A stretch of 64,000 bases of DNA from Streptomyces sp. NBC_01255 (lineage in GTDB: Bacteria > Actinomycetota > Actinomycetes > Streptomycetales > Streptomycetaceae). The notes beneath the pieces were generated by a model. The model searched no databases and was not told where the DNA came from. It saw only the letters and a list, made by a program, of their open reading frames with translations. The translations under genes and the position numbers were made by a program. The stretch lies in assembly GCF_036226445.1 (NCBI RefSeq), contig NZ_CP108474.1:1426001-1490000 (forward strand), written 5' to 3'. Positions 42,121-51,300 of this stretch are shown one piece after another. The stretch's first letter is position 1, and each line of letters begins with the position of its first letter.

Positions 42121-42693
42121 TCAGTCGGCCAGCGTCATCGTCAGGTGGACGCGGTCCGAGCCGCCCGCGTTGTAGGCGGAGTGGTGGAGCTTGGTGTTGA
42201 GGATGTGGATCCGGCCGTCCGTGGGCACGTGGTAGGTGTGGCCGGTACGGAAGAGCAGCCGGCAGTCCTCGTTGGTCTGGATCGACATATGGGCGACCCG
42301 GGAGTGGTCGGTGTGCATGTGGTAGATCTCGCCCGGGTGCAGGGTGACGAGGCGCATGCGGCCGGGGCGGAACGGCAGGCTCTTGTAGATCTCGTGGAAG
42401 TACGTGTCCTCGAGTTCCTCGTTGAAGACGGAGAACTCCGCCTCCTCGAAGTTCTTCTCGCCGGTCTCCTGGTCGTACTGGCCGTTGCCGGCGTCCCGCC
42501 ACGGGTCCTCGGCGCCGACCCGGTGCGTCAGGCCGAGGCGGCGCAGCCGGTCCTCCTCCTTGCCGGACGCGGGCATCGGCACGCGCTCGATGTACTGCTG
42601 GTAGGCCTTGGCCAGCTCCTCGTGATCGAACTGGAGCCCGGGGACGAGTTCGAGCAGCTCGGGACCGACCGTGGTGAGGGTCTCGACCGACAT
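42121..42693 (-). CDS. Aspartyl/asparaginyl beta-hydroxylase-like Fe(II)/2-oxoglutarate oxygenase
   Basis: 190 residues with AGGAGA before the ATG. A jelly-roll core has the H-x-D pair in IYHMHTDHSRVAHM, a distal His in NTKLHHSAYNAG and an Arg in GGSDRVHLT for 2-oxoglutarate. This pattern matches the aspartyl/asparaginyl hydroxylase family (AspH, and cluster enzymes that beta-hydroxylate free or carrier-bound amino acids). It is just upstream of the A-PCP gene, so PCP-bound or free amino-acid hydroxylation is likely. Confidence 0.85.
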   Translation of the reverse strand: MSVETLTTVGPELLELVPGLQFDHEELAKAYQQYIERVPMPASGKEEDRLRRLGLTHRVGAEDPWRDAGNGQYDQETGEKNFEEAEFSVFNEELEDTYFHEIYKSLPFRPGRMRLVTLHPGEIYHMHTDHSRVAHMSIQTNEDCRLLFRTGHTYHVPTDGRIHILNTKLHHSAYNAGGSDRVHLTMTLAD

Positions 42694-42758
42694 GGAGATC
42701 TCCTGTGCCTGTGTGAGTGGTGTTGTGGAAGGGGTGTGCGTTGGGGCTGTGGTGCCCG

Positions 42759-44036
42759 TCAGGCGGCCGGCGCCGACGAGACGGGACGCTTCGGGGCGGT
42801 GCGCACGGCCCAGCGGACGAGCGGGCCGCTGATGAGGCCGACGACGAGGAAGAACCCGCCGAGCAGATACCAGCCGGGCTGTCCGAGGCCGAGGGCGAGC
42901 GCGCCGAGGACCATGGGGGCGAGGGCCTCGGCGGCTCCGCCGCCCAGGCCGAAGACGCCCGAGTACTGGCCCTGGGCGTGGGGCGCCGCGAGACCGTAGG
43001 AGTACTCCATCGCGGCGGCGGAGTGCCACAGTTCGCCGAGGGTGTAGACGGCCGTGGCCGTGAGGAGCAGGGCGACGGACATCCAGGCGGAGGGTCTGCC
43101 CGCCGCGAGCATCAGCAGCAGTCCGGCCGCGACGGCGATGCCCGCCCAGCGCATGCTCCGGCCGGCGGCCGCCGTGTTGTCGACGTTCTTGCTGACCACC
43201 ACCTGGAGGGTGATGACGAGCACGGTGTTGAGGATCAGCACGCCGGACACCATCGAGCGCGGTGCGTCGGTGTGGTCGATGATCCAGAGCGGGAGCAGAA
43301 AGGTCGGCACCGCGAAGTGCAGCGACATGAGGCAGTTGAGGACGGTCGCCGCCAGGTACGGGCGGTCCCGCAGCGCCTCCCAGCGGCCGCTCAGCTCCGG
43401 TGCGGGCACCGGGGCCAGCCGGGGAAGGCGCAGCAGGACGACGGCGCAGCCGGCGAACGAGAGGGCCCGGCCGATCACGAGGGCCAGATAGGCGGGGGCG
43501 GTGTCGAACTGGATGGCGACACCGGCCGCGAGCGCGCCGAGGGCCACGGCGAGGTTGGTCGAGGCCCGCAGATAGGCGCGGAAGCCGGCCTGTTCGTCTC
43601 CGCCGATCCCCCGGATCAGGGGGGCCTTGCTGGACTTGTCCGCCGCGAACACCACGCCGATGAGCATGGAGACGAGGACGTACGACCAGAAGCTGTCGAC
43701 CAGGAGGTAGCAGGCCATGAACAGGGTGCCGCTGACCATCACGCCGATCTGCGTCTCCCGCGCCCCCCAGCGGTCGGCGACCTTGCCGCCCAGGATGCCG
43801 GCCGCGAGGCCCACCATGGCGCCGGCGAAGAGACCGAACGCCACCTGGGACATGGGGAGGTGCACCACGCGCGTGAAGTACAGCACGCTGGACGACATGA
43901 ACATCCCGCTGCCGAGGGCGTCCACGAAGACCGACGTCGCCAACAGGCGGCGCGGTCCTGCCGGTTGCAGCAGCCGGTCGGCGAGCGATCGGCGCTGGGG
44001 GGCCGGTCCCCCGTTCCCCTTCTCGGTCACTGCCAC
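42759..44036 (-). CDS. MFS transporter, probable cluster product exporter
   Basis: 425 residues, about twelve membrane segments, with GGKVADRWGARETQ between TM2 and TM3. The start overlaps the ATP-grasp stop by 10 bp, so it is part of the same operon. Export of the product or self-protection is the likely role. Confidence 0.88.
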   Translation of the reverse strand: MAVTEKGNGGPAPQRRSLADRLLQPAGPRRLLATSVFVDALGSGMFMSSSVLYFTRVVHLPMSQVAFGLFAGAMVGLAAGILGGKVADRWGARETQIGVMVSGTLFMACYLLVDSFWSYVLVSMLIGVVFAADKSSKAPLIRGIGGDEQAGFRAYLRASTNLAVALGALAAGVAIQFDTAPAYLALVIGRALSFAGCAVVLLRLPRLAPVPAPELSGRWEALRDRPYLAATVLNCLMSLHFAVPTFLLPLWIIDHTDAPRSMVSGVLILNTVLVITLQVVVSKNVDNTAAAGRSMRWAGIAVAAGLLLMLAAGRPSAWMSVALLLTATAVYTLGELWHSAAAMEYSYGLAAPHAQGQYSGVFGLGGGAAEALAPMVLGALALGLGQPGWYLLGGFFLVVGLISGPLVRWAVRTAPKRPVSSAPAA

Positions 44037-46645
44037 ATCTGGTCCTTGAAGTCGGCGTCCGGACGCAGGACCTCGCGGTGCCAGGCACGCAGTTCTCGGC
44101 CAGACACCCCGTACGGGGCGACGACCAGGCGCTCGTCGAACCAGGCCCGTACCGCGGTGAACCGTGCCTGCAGCTCCTCGTCGTCGGACGCGGAGACCAG
44201 GACCTGGCCCATGCGGTGATTGGTGCTGTCGACGTCGGCGGAGAACCGCTGCCCCACCGGGAACTCGAGCCGGGCGAACTCGACGCCGGGCAGTTCACGG
44301 AGCTCGGCGGGCGAGGGGCAGTCGAAGACGATGCCGGACCGGCCCGGGAGGTAGCTGGTGCCGACGAGTTCCGGACGGTAGGTGGTCTCGTCCTCCGGCG
44401 GCCGGCCGATCGCGCAGAACAGCGCGGCCTCCCCGAAGTTCACCCCGAACTTGGCCATCACCTGCTCGTCGATCAGCGCTCCGCCGCCGCGCGCCGCGCA
44501 CTCGCTGAAAGTCAGCCGGCCGGTCTCCGGGTCGTGGAAGAGTTCCATGTGGAAGAGGCCGTCCCGCAGGCCGAGCGCCGAGAGGGCGCCGCGGACGACA
44601 GGTTCGGCGCGCTCGTACGCCCACGCCTCGGACTTCTGGTCGAAGTGCCGCATCCACAGCACCTGCTGCTCGTCGACCATGGTGAGACACGGCAGCCCGT
44701 AGCGGCCGACCGCGAGGAACCGCAGCCGGCCCTCGTACACGAAGCCGTCGGCGATCCACTCCTCGGTCCCGCTGCCGCCCACGTACTCCTCCAGGGCGAA
44801 GGTGCGCTGGGCGAGGTGTTCCTCGCGGTAGCGGTCGCTCAGCTCGCGGAGGCGGTCCAGGCTGTCGACGACCGTGGTCCTGGCGGTCCCCGCTCCTGCG
44901 ATCGGCTTGAGCACGGCACGCTCGTAGGGCAGCTCCGTGAGAGCCGAGACATCGTGCACGTCGTCGATCACGGTCACCCGGGCGGCCGGGATCCCGGCGG
45001 CGGCGACCCGGCCCTTCTGGAGGGACTTGTCCCTGAAGTACACAGCGGTGGCCGGGTCGACGGCGAAGCGGCAGCCGAGGTGGGCGGCGAGCAGGCCCGC
45101 CGTCACGAGCGACCACTCGTCCGAGGTCTGCACACCGTCGAAGGGGAGGTCCGCGAGCCCTTCCCGGTGCAGGGCCATGAGGATGGCCTCGGGGTTCTTC
45201 TGCTCGTCCACCCGGACCACGGTGATGCCGGCCGGGACCTCGGCGAGTCCGTAGTCGTAACTGCCCGGACCCCAGATCAGCACGGCGTCGACGTCATGGC
45301 GTACGCACGCCTGCATGACGTACTTGTCGGTGCCGAGCAGCAGCACCCTGGGGCGGCGACCGGCCTCGTCCACCTGGTACACCTCGTCCTTCAGGCTCTG
45401 GATGGTCTGGTGGTCGGCGCGGATCTCGGCCTGCTCGGGAGCGGTCATGAAGATGCGGAGCGGGCTGGTCAGCAGGTCGGCTGTGGGCCGGATGCGCTTG
45501 CCGGGGGCCAGCTTGACGCTCACCAGATGGACGCTGGGCAGAGCCGCGATCCGGTCGACTGTCTCCTGGTCGACGTCGGTCACCTGACCGTCCTGATCGG
45601 TGCGGGTGTTGTGCACCGCCGCGGCCTGGCGCCGCGAGTAGACGTGTCCCGCGTAGCGGGTGCGGAAGTCCCAGGGCCGGGCGTAGGCGAGCGCGGTGAG
45701 GTCGGCCTGGTTGGTGCCGAGGCAGATGTCGTGGAAGCCGGGGTTCATGTTGCCGTTGAGGCGGGCCCCGATCTCGACGAGGGCGGGCCCCTCGGGCGTC
45801 ATGATCACCTCGGCGTGGGCGGGGCCGTGCAGGATGCCGAGGGCGTCGAGGACGGTGCCCACGTAGGCGATCAGCTCGGGCACCGGCTCCTCGGCCGGGT
45901 CGCGGAGCACATCGAGGTCGTAGATGTTCGCCCCGTTGGGCAGGATCTGCTTCTCGTACTCCCAGACGCCGCACACGTAACGCTCGCCGTCCACGGAGAC
46001 CGTGTCCACGATGTACTCGGGGCCTTCGAGGAACGACTGCACCAGCGCCTCGGTGTTGCGCCGGTCGAAGATGTCGGTGGAGGCGAGCACGGCCCGGGCT
46101 GCGGCCTCGACCTCCGCCGCGTCGTGGCAGCGGTAGACGTGGTCGGTGGAGGCCGAGCTGAGCGGCTTGACGACGACCGGGTAGGACGTCTCGCGCTCCG
46201 CCCAGTCGACGATGGCCGCCGGGTCCGCGCTCTTGAACTGGCGGGCGCAGTGGATGCCGGCCGCCCGGAGGGCCTCGGCCATCTCGAACTTGTCGCGGCG
46301 GGCGCTGGACAGCGCCGTGCCGTTCGTCGCCAGGCCGAGCCGCTCGCTGAGCGCGTCGGCGAGCGGGACTCCCGGCTCCTGGCCGGCCAGGACGGCCACG
46401 GGCTTCAGGGCCCGCAGCGCCTCCACGGTCCGCTCGAAGGACTCCTCGTCCCCGCAGTGGTAGTGCTCGCGATATACGGCGGGATCCGGGGCGAGCATGG
46501 AGGTCATCGGCTCCGCGGTGCTGCGGACGTGTACCACCTCGATGCCGAGCCTGGAGAAGGCCGGGGGCAGGAAGGTGCCGGTCGAGTAACCGTCCACGAT
46601 CACCGCGGTCTTGGCGTCCGCTACGGCGGCTGGGTCAGAGGCCAT
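44027..46645 (-). CDS. Tandem double ATP-grasp ligase
   Basis: 872 residues made of two ATP-grasp halves. Residues 1 to about 425 have VAVLAGQEPGVPLADALSER, YPVVVKPLSSAST and the metal-binding HAEVIMTPEGPALVEIGARL. From about 430 the second half begins RPRVLLLGTDKYVMQACV and holds AVLKPIAGAGTARTTV and GLFHMELFHDPETGRLTF. The first half is closely similar to the ligase at 55626. Such ligases join a carboxylate, via acyl phosphate, to an amine. ATG 46645 is preferred because GGAAAG sits 8 bases upstream; a GTG at 46654 is also in frame. It may make two bonds in sequence, or one half may be structural. Confidence 0.9.
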   Translation of the reverse strand: MASDPAAVADAKTAVIVDGYSTGTFLPPAFSRLGIEVVHVRSTAEPMTSMLAPDPAVYREHYHCGDEESFERTVEALRALKPVAVLAGQEPGVPLADALSERLGLATNGTALSSARRDKFEMAEALRAAGIHCARQFKSADPAAIVDWAERETSYPVVVKPLSSASTDHVYRCHDAAEVEAAARAVLASTDIFDRRNTEALVQSFLEGPEYIVDTVSVDGERYVCGVWEYEKQILPNGANIYDLDVLRDPAEEPVPELIAYVGTVLDALGILHGPAHAEVIMTPEGPALVEIGARLNGNMNPGFHDICLGTNQADLTALAYARPWDFRTRYAGHVYSRRQAAAVHNTRTDQDGQVTDVDQETVDRIAALPSVHLVSVKLAPGKRIRPTADLLTSPLRIFMTAPEQAEIRADHQTIQSLKDEVYQVDEAGRRPRVLLLGTDKYVMQACVRHDVDAVLIWGPGSYDYGLAEVPAGITVVRVDEQKNPEAILMALHREGLADLPFDGVQTSDEWSLVTAGLLAAHLGCRFAVDPATAVYFRDKSLQKGRVAAAGIPAARVTVIDDVHDVSALTELPYERAVLKPIAGAGTARTTVVDSLDRLRELSDRYREEHLAQRTFALEEYVGGSGTEEWIADGFVYEGRLRFLAVGRYGLPCLTMVDEQQVLWMRHFDQKSEAWAYERAEPVVRGALSALGLRDGLFHMELFHDPETGRLTFSECAARGGGALIDEQVMAKFGVNFGEAALFCAIGRPPEDETTYRPELVGTSYLPGRSGIVFDCPSPAELRELPGVEFARLEFPVGQRFSADVDSTNHRMGQVLVSASDDEELQARFTAVRAWFDERLVVAPYGVSGRELRAWHREVLRPDADFKDQMWQ

Positions 46646-46693
46646 CGGAATCACTTTCCATTGCGGGGTACGAGGGCGCTGCGGGACCGTGGG

Positions 46694-46861
46694 TTACGGC
46701 GCGGGCCAGCCGATGTCGCCGAGGGGACCGGCGACGGGGGCAACGGGCTTCGGCGGGGTCGGCCAGCCGATGTCGCCGGCTATGGCGCCCATGCCGAGGG
46801 TGGACGCGGCGAGCACGGCCAACAGGGCGGGGACGCGGGCGATCCTGGGGAAGTTCCGCAT
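46694..46861 (-). CDS. Small secreted peptide with duplicated GDIGWP motif
   Basis: 55 residues. ATG ending at 46861 has GGAG at good spacing. An N-terminal signal peptide (MRNFPRIARVPALLAVLAAS, then TLGMGAIA) should leave a 27-residue, Pro-rich mature peptide with GDIGWP at residues 29-34 and 48-53. No Cys. It is the first gene before the double ATP-grasp gene, 48 bp upstream of its start and downstream of the TGGCAA-type operator. Small secreted W-P peptides occur elsewhere in Streptomyces; whether this one is a substrate of the ATP-grasp enzyme is unknown. Confidence 0.65.
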   Translation of the reverse strand: MRNFPRIARVPALLAVLAASTLGMGAIAGDIGWPTPPKPVAPVAGPLGDIGWPAP

Positions 46862-46950
46862 GACAACTCCGTGGGAGGTTGAGGGGGTGGCTGATCGCGG
46901 GGGCCGAAGGCATCTCACGCTGACCAGGAAGCTAGTACAGCCGTCGCGGT

Positions 46951-46978
46951 CTGGCAAGGTTTGCCAGTAGTTGGCAAG
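46951..46978. promoter_or_regulatory. Inverted repeat CTGGCAAGGTTTGCCAG plus TTGGCAAG: candidate cluster regulator operator
   Basis: A perfect 7-bp inverted repeat with a 3-bp spacer (46951-46967), followed by a further TTGGCAAG at 46971. Located in the 214-bp divergent region between the ATP-grasp operon with its peptide gene and the GNAT gene. The same TGGCAA/TTGCCA element recurs near 53750 and 55530. Confidence 0.65.
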
Positions 46979-47075
46979 TCTCCTTGACTGACCCTTTCCC
47001 CAAGGGCGTGAGGACGGCGGCGGAAACAGCTCGCGGACCATGGCGCCCCGGCGTCCGGGAGGGCATGCTTCTCCC

Positions 47076-47561
47076 ATGCTGATCAGGGAAGCCCATGCAT
47101 CGGACTGGCCGGCGATCTGGCCCTTCTTCCACACGATCGTGGCAGCGGGCGAGACGTTCACGTACCCGGTCGACCTCGGTGAGGAGGAGGCCCTGGACTG
47201 GTGGATCCTGCCGCCGCCGAACCGTACCGTCGTCGCGGTCGACGGCGACACGGTTCTGGGCACCGCGAAGATGAACGGAAACCATCTCGGCAACGCCGCG
47301 CACATCGCGAGCGCCAGCTACATGGTGGATCCCGCGCACCAGGGAAAGGGCGTGGGCCGGGCCCTGGGCGAGTACACCCTGACGTGGGCCCGCGCACAGG
47401 GCTACCGGGCCATGCAGTTCAACGCGGTCGTCGAGACCAACACCCACGCGGTGAAGCTCTACTCCTCACTCGGATTCACCGTGCTCGGCACGCTCCCGGA
47501 GGGCTTCCAGCACCCCGCGCAGGGCTATGTGGGGCTGCACATCATGCACCGCTCGCTGTGA
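47076..47561 (+). CDS. GNAT-family N-acetyltransferase
   Basis: 161 residues, acetyl-CoA binding loop MVDPAHQGKGVGRALGEY followed by LYSSLGFTVLGTLPEGF. It resembles small-molecule acetyltransferases such as the phosphinothricin-acetyltransferase branch. It shares the divergent operator region of the cluster, so product acetylation or self-resistance is possible. The ATG at 47076 fits the family start (MLIREAHASDW), though its ribosome binding site is weak. Confidence 0.85.
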   Translation: MLIREAHASDWPAIWPFFHTIVAAGETFTYPVDLGEEEALDWWILPPPNRTVVAVDGDTVLGTAKMNGNHLGNAAHIASASYMVDPAHQGKGVGRALGEYTLTWARAQGYRAMQFNAVVETNTHAVKLYSSLGFTVLGTLPEGFQHPAQGYVGLHIMHRSL

Positions 47562-47579
47562 CGCGCTGTGACGCCCCCC

Positions 47580-47615
47580 GTGTCGGCGCCCCGCCCACGG
47601 GCGGGGCGCCGACAC
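47580..47615. terminator. Strong GC-rich terminator between convergent genes
   Basis: A 17-bp perfect inverted repeat starting GTGTCGGCGCCCCGCCC, with a tiny loop (the inner pairs probably open). Confidence 0.8.
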
Positions 47616-47622
47616 GGCCGGT

Positions 47623-48381
47623 TCAGGACCTGAACGCCGAGACGAGGACCCGGGGCACCGTCTCCAGGAGCCGGGGCGCGTCCTCGGCCTCGTCCACGAG
47701 GACCTGGGCAGCCGCCTCCCCCATCTCACGCGCCAGCGCGTCCCTGGACTCCAGGATGCGCCGGTACACGGCGAGCTGACGCTCGGTGGAACCCTCGACG
47801 AGCTGGGTCTCGATGTCCTCGAAGCCGGCCGGCTCCAGGAACCAGGAGTAGTCGAAGTGCGAGGGCGCCCAGGTCGTGAAGACCAGCGGGCTCCCCGGCT
47901 TGAGCAGGCGGGCCAGCTCCGCGAAGGCCGCCGTCTTGTCGATCACCATCCACAGCGCGTCGACGCTCATCGCGCCGTCGTAGCGGTCCCCGGGCAGGCC
48001 GGTGTCCGTCGCGCTCGCCGCGTGGAACTCGGCCGCCGGGGCCGCCTCGAACGACTCGGCCATCCGCGCGGCCTCCGCCACCGCCTCGGCGACGACGTCG
48101 ACACCGGTCAGGGAGGCCTTCAGCTCCCGCGCGACCCAGAGTCCCGGACCGCCGCGCCCGCAGCCGATGTCGAGCAGGCTCGTCACCTCGAACGGGGCCA
48201 GGAACTCCGCGAACGACCGGAGGTCACTGAGGGTCACGAAGCCGAAGGGCTCCACCTCGTCCGGGTACTCCTCGCCGTAGACCTCCTGATAGATGGCCCG
48301 CAGCGTGCCGCCCGACCGCTGGTTCGCCAGCACGGGACGGTAGCGGTCCTCGTACACGATCGCCGATTCGTGACTGGTCAC
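47623..48381 (-). CDS. Class I SAM-dependent methyltransferase
   Basis: 252 residues. SAM-binding motif I is SLLDIGCGRGGPGLWVAREL, followed by LTGVDVVAEAVAEAARMA and DGAMSVDALWMVIDK. The GTG start overlaps the PKS stop (48378-48381), so it is translated with the PKS. Probably methylates the cluster product or an intermediate; O, N or C target unknown. Confidence 0.92.
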   Translation of the reverse strand: MTSHESAIVYEDRYRPVLANQRSGGTLRAIYQEVYGEEYPDEVEPFGFVTLSDLRSFAEFLAPFEVTSLLDIGCGRGGPGLWVARELKASLTGVDVVAEAVAEAARMAESFEAAPAAEFHAASATDTGLPGDRYDGAMSVDALWMVIDKTAAFAELARLLKPGSPLVFTTWAPSHFDYSWFLEPAGFEDIETQLVEGSTERQLAVYRRILESRDALAREMGEAAAQVLVDEAEDAPRLLETVPRVLVSAFRS

Positions 48382-51300
48382 AGCGCTTCTCCCCGCCGGT
48401 CGTCGAGCGTCGCGCGCAGCGAGTACATCAGGGGTACCCGAGGCTTGCCGTCGGCGCTCTTGAAGATGCCGTCCGCGTGCGAACTCAGTGAGTGGAACTT
48501 CTGGAAGATTGTCATGTCGTGCTCGTTCAGGAAGTCGATGCGCAGCCCCGCGGAGACGAGTGCCGACACCACCTCGCCGAGACCGTGCTGGAAGGCGACG
48601 GCCCGGGAGTTCTCGGTCGACGCCTTCGTGTCGGCGTACGTTCCGGACATGTCGCTGATCTGCGGACCGGAGTCGAAGTAGTCGTGGACGACGGTCCGTC
48701 CGTCGTACCCCAGGGTGTCCGCGAAGGGGTGGAACTCCGAGAGGTAGAGGAACCCGCCCGGAGCGAGCAGGGAGACGACCGTCTCGGCCCACTTCCTGAT
48801 GTCGGGCAGCCAGCAGAGCGCCCCCACGCCGGTGTAGACGATGTCGTACGCCCGGCTGCCGAGCCGGGCCTCCGACTCGTAGACGTCGGCCGTCTCGAAC
48901 CGTGCGTCAAGGCCCAGTTCGGCGGCGAACCTCCTGGCCTGCTCGATCGCGGGGGCGGAGAAGTCGAGCCCCGTGACGCGGGCGCCGCGGCGCGCCCAGG
49001 CGAGGGTGTCCAGGCCGATGTGGCACTGCAGATGGGCGAGGCGAAGGCCGGTGACGTCACCGACCTCACGCAGCTCGAACTCCCGGATCGGGTCGGCGCC
49101 CCGCCGGAAGCCCTCCACGTCGTAGTGGTCGCTCTCGACGTGGATCGGGACCCGCTCGTCCCACAGCGCGCGGTTGACCTCCAGGTAGTCGGTCTCCGCC
49201 GGCTCGGGCGCTCCGGCCGCGAGCAGTTCCTTGATCAGGGTGGCCTGGCCGCCGAGCGTACGGGCCACGAGCATCGACCGCACCGGGATGTCGATGCCCA
49301 GTTCCTCGGAGAGCCTGGAGGTGACCCGTGTGATCAGGAGGGAGTCGCCGCCGACGTCGAAGAAGTCGGAGTCGTCGATAAGGGCGGTCGCGCCGAGGAA
49401 CTGGGTCCAGGCACGGACCACGGCGTCGTGCGCGTCCGCCGTACCTTGTGCGTTCTGGCCGGTCCGGGCGGTCTGGCCGGTCTGGCCGGTCTGGCCGCTG
49501 TCCGCGGGCGAGGTTGTCTCCGGCTCCTGCCGGAACGTCGCCGCCCCGGGCTCGGTGCGTTCCCGGGTGCCCGCGCGTCCGGCGGTCCCGGCCAGCGCCT
49601 CGGGTGCGATCCGGCTCGGCCCGGCGAACGGGTACCCGGGCAGGCGGATCCTGCGGCCCTCGCCGCAGAGGGCCGCCACGTCGAGCGGCTGCCCCAGGGT
49701 CCACAGGGCGCCGAGGGCCGCGAGCGGTCCCTCGCCGCTGTGCCCGGAGCGCGCCGAGGACAGCGCCACCGTGCGCAGCCCGGCAGCTTCCGCCGGCGCC
49801 GACAGCGCCCGGCCGGGGCCGACCTCGACCGCGACGGCCCCCGGGAACAGCTCGGCCGCGTCGGCGAGGGCGTCGGCGAACCGGACCGTGCGGCGGGCCT
49901 GTTCGGCGAACGCCCCGGGGGCGATCTCCGCCCCCGCCGGGACGATCCGGCCGGTGACGTTCGAGGCGATCGGGACGGTGGGCCGGCCGAGACGGACGCC
50001 GGAGAGCGCGGCGAGGAGTTCCGGCAGGGCGGGTTCGACGAGCGCGGAGTGGAAGGCGTGGCTCGTCCGCAGCGGACGGGAGAACGCCCGGTCGCCGAGC
50101 CATGCGCGGAAGGCCTCGACCTCGTCCGCGGTTCCGGCCACGACCACGTTGTCCGGTCCGTTGACGGCGGCCTGCTCAAGGGCGCCGCCGAACTCCGCGA
50201 GCAGCTTCTCCGCCTGGGCCGCGCCGCAGCCCAGGGCGAGCATGGCGCCCGTCGGGCAGCCCTGCATGGCACGTCCCCGGGTCGTCACGAACCGGGCCGC
50301 GTCGGTCAGTTCCAGGACGCCCGCCAGACAGGCGGCCGTGATCTCTCCGAGGCTGTGGCCGATCAGCGCCGCGGGGGTCACGCCCAGCCCGGTCAGGGCG
50401 GTGGCCGCGGCGTACTCGAGCGCGAAGATCGCGGGTTGGGCCAGTTCCGTGGCCTCCAGCTCCGCCGCGGGGAACTCGGGGTCCAGGAGCGCACGGCGCA
50501 GCGTGGTGGCCTGCTCCGGGGCGAAGGCGGCGAGGCAGGTGTCGAGCGCGACGGAGAAGCCGGGGAGTTCCTCGGCGAAGGGCACGGCCATGCCCGGTCG
50601 CTGAGTGCCCTGTCCCGGCAGCAGGAAGACCACCGGAGCGGGCCCGGTGACGGGACTGCTGCCGCGCGCCACCGACGTGCCCCCGGTGAGCCGCTCGGCG
50701 ATCTCGGCCGGGCCGCGGCCGGAGACCGCGAGGCGGCGCGGCAGTTCGGCGCGGGCGGCGGCGAGGGTGTGCGCGACGTCGGTGAGGTCGGGGGCCGTCT
50801 CGCTCAGGTGGGCCGCGAGCCGCTCCGCGGACCGGTCGAGGGCGTCCGGTGTGGCGGCGGAGAGCAGCACGAGGCGCTCGCGCGCCGGCCGGTCGATGGT
50901 GGCGGCCGCGGCGGGCACGGCTTCGGGTTCGGGTGCCTGCTCGATGATCGCGTGAGCGTTGGTACCGCCGATGCCGAAGGAGCTGACGCCGGCCCGTCGC
51001 GGTCCCGCGGCGTCGTTCCAGGCGCGCGGCCGGGTGGGGACGTAGAGCGGGGAACCGTCCGTCTCCAGGAGCGGGTTGAGAGCGTCGAAGCCCGCCACCG
51101 GCGGCACGATGCCCTCCTTCACCACGAGGAGCGCCTTGACCAGCGAGGCGAGCCCGGCGGCGGCGTCCAGGTGGCCGATGTTGGCCTTGACCGCTCCCAC
51201 CGCCACCTGTCCGGGACGGGCGCCCAGACCGGCGAGGGCAGCCGAGGCGGCCGACCACTCGATGGGGTCGCCGACCCGGGTTCCGGTGGCGTGCGCCTCC

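Noticed and set aside
46694..46861. Calling the GDIGWP peptide a graspetide precursor
   Set aside because: It has a Sec-type signal peptide and few acidic or hydroxyl core residues, and the neighbouring ATP-grasp enzyme resembles amino-acid ligases rather than graspetide macrocyclases.
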